A stretch of 64,000 nt of DNA from Pseudomonas saponiphila (GTDB taxonomy: Bacteria > Pseudomonadota > Gammaproteobacteria > Pseudomonadales > Pseudomonadaceae). Shown here piece after piece: positions 56,959 to 64,000 of this stretch. The first letter of the stretch is position 1, and every line of letters starts with the position of its first letter. The translations under genes were made by a program, and so were the position numbers. The notes below the pieces were generated by a model. The model saw only the letters and a list, made by a program, of their open reading frames with translations, did not search any database and was not told where the DNA came from. Where the stretch lies: contig NZ_FNTJ01000001.1 in the NCBI RefSeq assembly GCF_900105185.1, positions 3,120,501 through 3,184,500 of the forward strand. The letters are read 5' to 3'.

Positions 56959-58883
56959 AAGGTGTTCCAGGTCAAGGCAAACAGGGTTTCACCGGGCAGT
57001 TGGAAACTGGCCCGGCCTTGGTGGCACTGCAACTGGCCGGGGCGTGCCCGGCCATCGGCCCCGAGCAGTTGCAGGCTGGGGCCGGACTCGCAGAGTTGTG
57101 GGGCGCCCCCCAGGTCGATGGTCTGCTCCCGCTGGGTCTTGGCCACCCCCAGCAGGCTGTGGCGCGTGCCGTCCACAAGGGCCAGGGCATCCACTTCAAA
57201 AGACCGGTTGTCCAGGGCCTGGACCTCACCCAGCCAGTGCTGCTGGATGAACTGCTGGGCCCGGGCCACCGGCTTGAGGCTGAAGCGCTGGGCATCCTGC
57301 TGGGCCAGCATGCCCTTGGGATACTCGGGTTCGTCGGCGGCCTGGAACCAGTTGAGCATGTCCAGCAGGCCGTCCTGGGAGGCGTTGATCACCACCGAGG
57401 TCCACCACAACGCGGCGTAGTGGGTGTCCTGCTGATAGGGGCTCAGGTCCGGGCCGCTGGAGATATTGGTCTGGCTCAGCAGCAGCGCCTTGCGCGGCCG
57501 GCCTTGCTGATCCAGGCCCACCAGGTCGGCGGCGGCGCGCACGCTGGCGCGGTAACGGCGGGTGGCCAGCAGGTCACGGATCATCCACTCGTGCCAGGCC
57601 AGGGCATCGATGTCGGCGGCGTGCGCGGCCAGCAGCTGGCGCGCCCAGTCGATACCTCGGCGCTGCCCGGCGCCAACGCGAAACGGTCCGTCCAGCAGTC
57701 GCGAGCTGACCGGCATGGCGATGCGTACCCCGGCGGCCCGAGCCTCGGGGTTGGCCTTGGTGTGCTCCAGCATCCGCGCGAAATAGTCAGCGAACACCTC
57801 GTAGCTGGGGTAGTTGAGGTTGGGTTCGTCAGCGAACGCCAGGTAGTGCAGGCCCCGGTTGCCCAGTTGCGCGCTGTCCGCCAGCCAGGCGTCGAGCCCG
57901 GCCAAGGTCTGGCTATCGGCCGTCAGTACCGCCTGGCGCCCGGTGCCTGCCAGCAGGGTGATGTCGCGGTCGATGTTGAACGTCTCGCGGTACAGGCGGC
58001 GAAAGCTCAGCTCTCGTTCGGGCTCCTGGCGGATCACATCGACAAAGCTGTAGAAGTTCGCCGCCCGCGGCCCCAGGGCGCGCAGCAGCTCGAAGGTCGA
58101 GGGCGGCGGCGCGGCATAGGGCAGGGCGATTCCCAACTGCGGGCTGGGACCGCGCCGTTGCGGCTTGAGTTCGAGTTCGACCCGGCCCGGGAGCCATTGC
58201 AGCGGGTGCAGCTGGCGCAGGTCCTGGGCGAACAGGTTGGCGCTGCCGTCGAGCCAGAACGCCGCCTTGCCCGAGCCGCCCAGGGACAGGCGCCAGACCT
58301 CGTCCTGCGCGGCCACGGGCAGGGCGATGCGGTCGAACTGCCCGTACTGCGGATGCTCCACCAACTGCAGGCGCCGTTGCTCACCGTCGCTCAGGCGCGT
58401 GGCCTGCAGCACGCTGACCCCGCCGTAATACTTGCCGGCCAGTTGTGCCTGTTCACCGGCGGCCACGCGAAAGTACAGCTCGACGCCGCTGGGCACATCG
58501 GCGCTGAAATGCACCTTGGCCGGTTCGAACTGGGCCAGGGTCGAACTGTCGTGGCTGACCTTGAAGTTGCGGAAGCTGTAGCCCGGCACCTGCAGGCGAT
58601 AGTCGCCGCTGGCCGCGGGCAGGGCGAGGTCACGTTGGCCGTAGGGTTGGTCGGCGCGAATGTCCAGCTGTTGCAGCAACTGGCCATCGGGTTGCAGCAG
58701 GTACAGCTGTTCCTGATTGGCGTCGCTCTGCCAGGCCGGGCTCCAGCGCAGTTGCAGGGTGTCAGGGCGGTCGACCTGCAAGTACAGGCTGCCGTCGCGG
58801 ATATCGGCCCATTGCATGGGGGCCGCGTGCAGCGAAGGGGTCGCCGTGATCAGCATCAGGGCGAACAGGGAACGGGGTGTCAT
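56955..58883 (-). CDS. Secreted protein of unknown family, possible glycoside hydrolase-like barrel
   Basis: A 642-residue protein with signal peptide MTPRSLFALMLITATPSLHA. Residues ~20-250 are beta-rich; ~260-560 look like an alpha/beta barrel with HYLAFADEPNLNYPSYEVFADYFARMLEHTK and DIDALAWHEWMIRDLL, where Asp-Glu-Pro and Glu residues could be catalytic, as in clan GH-A. Its C-terminal ~80 residues resemble a beta sandwich. I cannot place it in a named family. It is embedded in the exopolysaccharide operon with 1-4 nt overlaps, so it probably trims or lyses the polymer in the periplasm. Confidence 0.6.
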   Translation of the reverse strand: MTPRSLFALMLITATPSLHAAPMQWADIRDGSLYLQVDRPDTLQLRWSPAWQSDANQEQLYLLQPDGQLLQQLDIRADQPYGQRDLALPAASGDYRLQVPGYSFRNFKVSHDSSTLAQFEPAKVHFSADVPSGVELYFRVAAGEQAQLAGKYYGGVSVLQATRLSDGEQRRLQLVEHPQYGQFDRIALPVAAQDEVWRLSLGGSGKAAFWLDGSANLFAQDLRQLHPLQWLPGRVELELKPQRRGPSPQLGIALPYAAPPPSTFELLRALGPRAANFYSFVDVIRQEPERELSFRRLYRETFNIDRDITLLAGTGRQAVLTADSQTLAGLDAWLADSAQLGNRGLHYLAFADEPNLNYPSYEVFADYFARMLEHTKANPEARAAGVRIAMPVSSRLLDGPFRVGAGQRRGIDWARQLLAAHAADIDALAWHEWMIRDLLATRRYRASVRAAADLVGLDQQGRPRKALLLSQTNISSGPDLSPYQQDTHYAALWWTSVVINASQDGLLDMLNWFQAADEPEYPKGMLAQQDAQRFSLKPVARAQQFIQQHWLGEVQALDNRSFEVDALALVDGTRHSLLGVAKTQREQTIDLGGAPQLCESGPSLQLLGADGRARPGQLQCHQGRASFQLPGETLFALTWNTL

Positions 58884-60190
58884 CAGGGCTTTTCCTTAGG
58901 GCGCAACAACTGGCGCACGTGGGCAATGTCTCCAGGTAGCAGAAGCAGGGTGCGGTACCAGGGCACGCCACTGAGCTGGCAGTACAGGCCGAGCATCACC
59001 AGGCTCACCGCCAGGTAGGCGATGGATGAGGCCAGGCCGGCACCGACGATGCCCAGTGGCGGGATCAGCAGCGCGTTGAGCATCAGGTTGAACAGGGCGC
59101 CGCCGGCCAGCAGCAGCGACAGGCTGCCGGGGCGCTGCTTGCCCAGCAGGTCCAGGCGCAGGATGCTCGCGTAGCACAGGCCGAACAGCCCCGGCAGCAG
59201 GGCCAGCAGGGCGCCGTAGGCCGGGGCATAGGCGGCGCCGAACAGGGTCACGATCAGCCATTGGCCGATCAGCGCCATGCCCAGGCAGGCGCCGAGCATC
59301 ACCGTGGCGGTCAGGCGCAGGGCCAGGGCGGTGAGCTGCTCGATGCCATGGCCCTGTTGCAGCAGGCGCTTCATCAGCGGTGTGGTCACCGCCTCGGGAA
59401 TGATCAGCAGCAGCTCGGCGGCGGCGCTGGCCATGGCGTACCAGCCGAGGGCGACGGGGTCCAGCAGCGCACCGATGAACAGGTAATCCGAGCGCAGCAT
59501 CAATTGTTGCGCCAGCACCCCGGGATGGCTCTGGGCGCTGTAGCGCAGCAGCTTGCCCTGTTCCCCGGGCTGCCAGCGCAGGCGCAGGTCATGCCAGCGT
59601 CGCAGCCAGCAGGTGCCGACGAGCGCCACCAGCAAGGTGCCGCCCAGCCAGCTGAGCAGCGCCGCCGACAGCGGCTGGTCGCGCCAGATCCACCACAGGC
59701 CGACGAACAGCAGCAGCGGCACCAGGGATTCCAGCAGGCGCAGGGCGTTGAAGGCCTCGACCCGGCCGTCGGCGTTGTGCAGGGTCAACAGGCCGCTCTT
59801 GAGCACGCTCAGCGGCACCGCCAGCAGCAACAGCCAGGCCAGGTCCCCCAGTTGCAGGCTCAGTTCCCAGTGGCTGCCCAGGGTCTGCATCACGCAAAGC
59901 CCGGCCAGGGTCAGCAGGCTGGCCAGCAGGCAGCCGTAGACCAGCACCTGGGTCAGCAGCAGGCCCATGGGTCGCTGGCGCGCTGCCTCATAACCGACAG
60001 CGGTGTTGAGGCCGCCGCTGGTCAGGGCGGCGATCAGCTCCGGCAGGGTGCTGAGCAGGGCGAACAGGCCGCGATCGGCGGGGCCCAGCAGGCGCGCCAG
60101 CAACACGTTGCGCAGCAGGCGCAGGCCGATCATCGCCAGCCGCGTGCCCATGCTCAGGGCCAGGTGCCAGAGGTAGCTGCCACGCTTCAT
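58883..60190 (-). CDS. Polysaccharide flippase (Wzx/MOP family)
   Basis: A 435-residue membrane protein with about twelve segments and the MOP flippase pattern RLLRNVLLARLLGPADRGLFALLSTLPELIAALTSGGLNTAVGYEAAR. It would move the lipid-linked repeat unit to the periplasmic face. The start at MKRGSYLWHLALSMGTRL overlaps the deacetylase stop by ATGA; the frame open to 60391 is a shadow of that gene. A Wzx/Wzy route is implied by the O-antigen-ligase/polymerase protein upstream. Confidence 0.85.
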   Translation of the reverse strand: MKRGSYLWHLALSMGTRLAMIGLRLLRNVLLARLLGPADRGLFALLSTLPELIAALTSGGLNTAVGYEAARQRPMGLLLTQVLVYGCLLASLLTLAGLCVMQTLGSHWELSLQLGDLAWLLLLAVPLSVLKSGLLTLHNADGRVEAFNALRLLESLVPLLLFVGLWWIWRDQPLSAALLSWLGGTLLVALVGTCWLRRWHDLRLRWQPGEQGKLLRYSAQSHPGVLAQQLMLRSDYLFIGALLDPVALGWYAMASAAAELLLIIPEAVTTPLMKRLLQQGHGIEQLTALALRLTATVMLGACLGMALIGQWLIVTLFGAAYAPAYGALLALLPGLFGLCYASILRLDLLGKQRPGSLSLLLAGGALFNLMLNALLIPPLGIVGAGLASSIAYLAVSLVMLGLYCQLSGVPWYRTLLLLPGDIAHVRQLLRPKEKP

Positions 60191-61185
60191 GCCCGGGCTC
60201 CTTGCAGCAGGCGCCAGGCCAGCAACCCCGGGCGGGCGGCGCTGGCCTGGCTGACGTCGATGCGCGGCAGGGCCAGCCACGGATTGCCCTCGGCCTCGAT
60301 CAGCCCCGGGCGAGTGCCCAGGGCGTAGCGGTAGCCCAGCGCGGCCACCGCGGCGCGCACCTCGGGGCTGTGATCGCCGTTGGGGTAGCAATACACCCCC
60401 AGCGGCGCCTGGCAGTGTTGCTGCAAGGCGGCGTGGGAGCGTTGCAGGTCGGCGTGCAGCGCCGGGCCGTCAAGCCGGGTGAGAATCCCGTGGCTGGCGC
60501 CGTGGGGACCGAAGCGCACCAGCGCCGAACGCTCCAGGTGCCTGACCTGTGCCCAGTCCAGGCTGTGGGGGGCGTGATCGTCCGGGCAGCTGTCGGCCAG
60601 GGCCTGCAGGCTGTGCGGGGCCAGGCCCTTGAGGCGTTGCAGGTACTCGCCCAGGAGCCGGCTGCGGGCATGCTCGTTGCCCGCTTGCAACAGCTCGGCA
60701 GGCGGCGCCAGGGCCAGTGCCCGCAACTGCGCCAACAGCGGCCGGGCCGCGGCGCTGTCGGGCTGCTGCCACAGGGTTTCGCCGATGGACTCCCACCAGA
60801 AGCCCTGGCGGCTGCCGATGAAGTCGGTGGACAGGAAGATGCTCGCCGGCATCTCGTAGCGCTCCAGCAGCGGGTAGGCGACCTCGGCGTTGTCGCGCCA
60901 GCCGTCGTCGAAGGTCAGGGCCAGCCGGGGCCGCGCGCCACCGGGAAACTCCAGCAGATGCTCCAGGGGCACGCAGTCGAAGTGCCGCCGCAGCCAGCGC
61001 AGCAACTGCTCGAAGTGCTGCTGGCCAACGCACAGCGGGGCGCGATGGGGCAGACTGGCGGCACTGTCGTCGGCCAGCACCCGGTGCAGCATCAGCACCA
61101 CCCCGGCGTCGCGCAGGCGTACCCGGGCCAGGCTGTGCAGGTAGGCGCTGCCGAGCAGGCGCTTGAGGGATTGTTTGAAGTTCAT
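60187..61185 (-). CDS. Polysaccharide deacetylase (NodB homology)
   Basis: A 332-residue NodB-domain protein with LMLHRVLADD, the catalytic LTFDDGWRDNAEVAYPLL, GPHGASHGILTRL (zinc histidines) and YCYPNGDHSPEVRAAVAALGY. It has no obvious signal peptide. The start used (MNFKQSLKRLLG) is 1 nt after the GT2 stop; the frame to 61218 overlaps that gene. It is probably a de-N-acetylase of the cluster product. Confidence 0.85.
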   Translation of the reverse strand: MNFKQSLKRLLGSAYLHSLARVRLRDAGVVLMLHRVLADDSAASLPHRAPLCVGQQHFEQLLRWLRRHFDCVPLEHLLEFPGGARPRLALTFDDGWRDNAEVAYPLLERYEMPASIFLSTDFIGSRQGFWWESIGETLWQQPDSAAARPLLAQLRALALAPPAELLQAGNEHARSRLLGEYLQRLKGLAPHSLQALADSCPDDHAPHSLDWAQVRHLERSALVRFGPHGASHGILTRLDGPALHADLQRSHAALQQHCQAPLGVYCYPNGDHSPEVRAAVAALGYRYALGTRPGLIEAEGNPWLALPRIDVSQASAARPGLLAWRLLQGARA

Positions 61186-61186
61186 G

Positions 61187-62323
61187 TCAGCGATTCTGTT
61201 GTGGGTTCCACAGGGCATAGCGCCGCCCGCGGAGAAACTGCCAGAGGCCCATGCTCATGCCGGCCAGGGTTACCAGCACGAAGGCGGCGAGACGAAACAC
61301 CTTGGGCAGGCGCCCGCGACGGTCCAGCAGGCCCAGCAGCCCGGCGCCGTGACCCAGCAACTGGGCCAGCAGGCACAGGCTGTAGAAGGCTCCGGCGTCC
61401 CACAGCCACAGGTTGCTGAGCAGCAACGGCAGCAACAGCACCGGGGCCAGGCGGCGGATCAGCTTGTGGCTGATCAGGGCGATGGCGTAGGCGCCGTGGC
61501 GCAGCGGGTTCATCAGCTCACGGCGCTGGGCCAGGCTCTGCAGGCCGCCGACCGTGACCCGCAGGCGCCGGCGATACTGCTTGTCGGCGTCGTCCACGCC
61601 CTGGTCCAGGACCTGGGCCTCTTCCACATAGACGATGCGCTTGCCCGCCACCGGGGCGCAGGTGCTGATGAAGAAGTCATCGTTGACCTCGGCGGGAATC
61701 CGCTGGAACAGCTCGCGGCGCAGGGCCAGCAGCGCGCCGTCGGCGGACACCATGCAGCCGGTGCGGTTCTCGGCCTGGCGCAACCAGGCCTCGTAGTGCC
61801 GGTACAGGCTGTCGCCCAGGCTCAGGTTGTGCCCCGGGTTGGGGATGATCATGTGCCCACCGCAGGCGCCCACCTGCGGGTCGGCCAGGGGCGCCAGCAG
61901 CTTGCCCAGGGTGTCGCCGGACCATTGGTTATCGGCGTCGGTGAACACCAGGATGTCGTTGCGCGCCAGCTCCACCGCGGTGTTCAGGGCTCCGGCCTTG
62001 CCCACCCGGGGCAGGTCCAGGACCACGATCCGCGAGTCGCGCACGGCCAGGGCGGTGGCCACGGTGTCGTCGCTGGAGCCGTCGCTGGCGAGGATGATCT
62101 GCAGGTCGCTGGCCGGGTAATCCTGTTGCAGCAGCGTGCGCAGCTTGTGTTCGATGTGCGGGCCTTCGTTATGGGCGGCGATGATCACGCTGACCGACAG
62201 CGGCAGCGCCTCCTGCTGCGGCCGCTGTCGCACGAACAGGCTGAGCAGGGCCAGCAGCAGCGGGTATCCGATCCAGGCATAGAAGGGCAGGAGCAGGCAC
62301 AGCCAGAAAAGAGTCTTAGCCAC
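61187..62323 (-). CDS. Membrane GT2 glycosyltransferase
   Basis: A 378-residue family 2 transferase with an N-terminal membrane segment, the A-fold (SVSVIIAAHNEGPHIEHKLRTLLQQDYPASDLQIILASDGSSDDT), nucleotide-binding VFTDADNQWSGD, an acceptor Asp in NDDFFISTC and QYRRRLRVT (QxxRW-like), then three or four C-terminal membrane segments. This is the layout of processive or lipid-linked synthases such as hyaluronan/cellulose-type enzymes. It overlaps the next GT2 by 8 nt. Confidence 0.85.
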   Translation of the reverse strand: MAKTLFWLCLLLPFYAWIGYPLLLALLSLFVRQRPQQEALPLSVSVIIAAHNEGPHIEHKLRTLLQQDYPASDLQIILASDGSSDDTVATALAVRDSRIVVLDLPRVGKAGALNTAVELARNDILVFTDADNQWSGDTLGKLLAPLADPQVGACGGHMIIPNPGHNLSLGDSLYRHYEAWLRQAENRTGCMVSADGALLALRRELFQRIPAEVNDDFFISTCAPVAGKRIVYVEEAQVLDQGVDDADKQYRRRLRVTVGGLQSLAQRRELMNPLRHGAYAIALISHKLIRRLAPVLLLPLLLSNLWLWDAGAFYSLCLLAQLLGHGAGLLGLLDRRGRLPKVFRLAAFVLVTLAGMSMGLWQFLRGRRYALWNPQQNR

Positions 62324-63281
62324 GGTCAGGTCTCACGGCAGCACGGTTGAAAAGTCCCTGCACCAGCGCCACGGCACCCAGGTGCAGGCGCACCCCGTGC
62401 AGCAGCCAGAGTTGCAGGACGAACAGCGGATCGCGGTGGCGCCAGCCCTGGCGCAGGGCCAGCAGCAACGGTGCCAGGGCGCCCAGCAGCAGGCACAGGG
62501 CGGCCGCGCCCGGCCGGCCCGCGACCAGGGCCAGCAGCGCCGCGCCGCTCAGCAGGGCGCAGGCCAGGCACAGCAAGGGAAAGCGCAACAGTCGCGAATT
62601 GAACCCGGCGGCCTTGAGCAATTGCCCATGACTGCCCTGGCGCCAGCGTTCCTTGCCGGCCCATTCGCCCCAACTGCCCTCAAAGCCCCAGTGCAGTACC
62701 TGGGGCTCGGGCAGGCTGATCTGACGGGCGCCGGCGGCGTGCAGTCGCAGGCCCAGGTCCTTGTCTTCGCCGGTGCGCAGGCGCTCGTCGAAACCGCCGA
62801 CCCGTTCGAACCAGACCCGCTGCAGGCACAGGTTGGCGCTGGGCAACCATTGCCGTGGCCGGGGCTGGCGGCCCGCGGTCAGGCTGCGCCGTTGCCAGGC
62901 CCGGGCGAACCAGGGCGCGCAGCGCGGCGCGGCGCAATCCAGGGCCAGGACGTCGGCGCGGTTGGCGGCCAACACCTGCCGCCAGAGCTGCAGCCAGTTG
63001 CCGGGCACTTCGATATCGGCGTCGACAAACGCCAGGCAATCGCCGGTGGCCACCGCGGCGCCGCGATTGCGCAGGGCGCCGATGCCGATCCCCGGGCACG
63101 ACAGCACCCGTGCGCCCAGCTCGCGAGCGCGTTGCGGCCCCTGGTCGGTGGAGCCGTTGTCGACCACGATCAGTTCGTAGTCGACGGCCGCGACCCTGGC
63201 CGCGAGGATCACGCTGTCCAGGGTGCGGGTGATGTGACGGGCCTCGTTGTACATGGGCACGATCACGCTGATCCTTTGCAT
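62316..63281 (-). CDS. GT2 glycosyltransferase
   Basis: A 321-residue family 2 glycosyltransferase with SVIVPMYNEARHITRTLDSV, VVDNGSTDQGP, AFVDADIEVPGNW and TGEDKDLGLRLHAAG, followed by two C-terminal membrane segments. It probably adds one sugar to the lipid-linked unit. It follows a 112-bp gap after the O-antigen-ligase/polymerase family gene and has AGGGAGG before its ATG. Confidence 0.85.
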   Translation of the reverse strand: MQRISVIVPMYNEARHITRTLDSVILAARVAAVDYELIVVDNGSTDQGPQRARELGARVLSCPGIGIGALRNRGAAVATGDCLAFVDADIEVPGNWLQLWRQVLAANRADVLALDCAAPRCAPWFARAWQRRSLTAGRQPRPRQWLPSANLCLQRVWFERVGGFDERLRTGEDKDLGLRLHAAGARQISLPEPQVLHWGFEGSWGEWAGKERWRQGSHGQLLKAAGFNSRLLRFPLLCLACALLSGAALLALVAGRPGAAALCLLLGALAPLLLALRQGWRHRDPLFVLQLWLLHGVRLHLGAVALVQGLFNRAAVRPDRG

Positions 63282-63393
63282 CTTTGCCTCCCTTGGCCAG
63301 ATGGTGTGGTGGTCATGGGCGCCGGGTGAGGGCGCGGTGTTGCGGTGCTGTCGGTGCTGCTCTTGGCGGCCCCAGCAGGCCCCTCGGGCCTTG

Positions 63394-64000
63394 TCAGCTC
63401 GGGGTTGGGCGCGGCACGCGGGCCTCTTCGGCCTGCAGCCGCAGCACGCTGGACAGGGCCAGGAAGATCCACAGGTACTTGTGGTTGGGAGCGCTGAGAA
63501 ACAGCAGGAACACCGCCATGGCCAGCAGGCTCAGGCCCAGGTGGGTGGCGATGTCGGCCTGCTCGCGCTGACCCCGGGCGAGAAAACCCAGGCGCGCTCG
63601 CTCGAAGTTGCGCAGGCCCATCAGCATCAGCGCCACGAAACTCAGGCCGCCGGGAATCCCCAGCTCGCTGAACAGCTCCAGGTAGGTGTTGTGGGCGCGG
63701 CGGAACAGATCCGGCTCGTTCATGTTTTCCGAGAAGCTGCTGGCGAAGCCGGTCTGCGCGTAATGGATCGGGAAGGTGCCCAGGCCCGAGCCCAGCAACG
63801 GGTTCTCGCGGATCATCTGGCCGCCCACCACCAGGTAGGAAGTGCGTCGGCCCAGGGAGGTGTCCGCCGAGTGCGAGCCGGACTTGAGCATGCTCAGGGA
63901 CTGGATCCGCTCCACGTACTGCGCCGGCAGCACGGCGATGCCCAGGGGCACCAGGATCGCCACGGCGAACATGGCAAACCCCAGGTGCTTGGGCCGCAGG
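63394..64000 (-). CDS. O-antigen ligase/polymerase family protein, 3' part
   Basis: The last ~200 codons of a gene that continues past the right window edge. Reading in from the edge it runs LRPKHLGFAMFAVAILVPLGI. The visible part has several membrane segments and the Wzy_C hallmark NPLLGSGLGTFPIHYAQ..RRAHNTYLELFSELGIPGGL. It is either the repeat-unit polymerase or a ligase. The first ATG in frame at 63972 is not the true start. Confidence 0.85.
   Translation of the reverse strand, partial: LRPKHLGFAMFAVAILVPLGIAVLPAQYVERIQSLSMLKSGSHSADTSLGRRTSYLVVGGQMIRENPLLGSGLGTFPIHYAQTGFASSFSENMNEPDLFRRAHNTYLELFSELGIPGGLSFVALMLMGLRNFERARLGFLARGQREQADIATHLGLSLLAMAVFLLFLSAPNHKYLWIFLALSSVLRLQAEEARVPRPTPS

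Overview
The window is high-G+C gammaproteobacterial chromosome. The fapA-F amyloid operon, the split paa (phenylacetate) catabolic operons, a gnd-zwf pair, many GTAGGAGC..GCCGGCTTGCCGGCGAA REP elements, and DUF1652 and DUF2790 proteins all point to Pseudomonas, most likely the P. fluorescens group (P. protegens/chlororaphis-like). That assignment is from gene content and was not computed. No rRNA, tRNA, transposase, integrase or CRISPR array was seen. Most genes sit in tight operons with ATGA or GTGA overlaps.

Layout. 0.2-7.7 kb: a CptA-type phosphoethanolamine transferase, a small coiled-coil protein, the gnd-zwf-HAD operon, and the antiporter nhaB. 7.8-8.2 kb: a tandem array of a 108-bp REP-containing unit. 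8.2-24.3 kb: the complete phenylacetate system, with operon paaABCDE-DUF485-symporter-paaZ, operon paaFGHIJK, and paaY-paaX, all controlled by PaaX. Both operon promoters carry the same 13-nt motif over their core promoter, which is probably the PaaX operator. paaK is frameshifted as sequenced. 25-31.9 kb: a VpsR-like sigma-54 activator and the divergent-reading fapABCDEF operon, with a good sigma-54 promoter in front of fapA. 31.9-35 kb: nicotinamide riboside uptake (pnuC plus a NadR-like kinase) and a Cache chemoreceptor. 35-42.6 kb: uppP, DUF1294, a YjbR-like protein, a LysR regulator, azoR, a secreted hydrolase, an MFS transporter and the ABC-F protein YbiT. 42.8-50.6 kb: a hydrolase, lpxO, a PQQ-type sugar dehydrogenase, and a divergent locus made of a GNAT-C39 fusion, an RLAN/RimK ATP-grasp ligase and a CorA-like transporter. 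50.6-53.8 kb: a ParD-like protein coupled to map, and a regulatory-domain-less IlvA behind what looks like a complete ribosome-mediated attenuator. 54.4-64 kb: an exopolysaccharide operon of at least nine genes, eight of them complete and chained with overlaps or 1-nt gaps. It covers an O-antigen-ligase/polymerase family protein (cut by the window edge), two GT2 glycosyltransferases, two deacetylases, a flippase, an unrecognised secreted protein and two acetyltransferases.

The most interesting items are the Ile/Thr-codon attenuator before ilvA, the RLAN-RimK/GNAT-C39/CorA locus, the sigma-54 control region of fap with a terminator between fapC and fapD, the exopolysaccharide operon, the palindrome plus heptamer repeat before parD-map, and the paaK frameshift.
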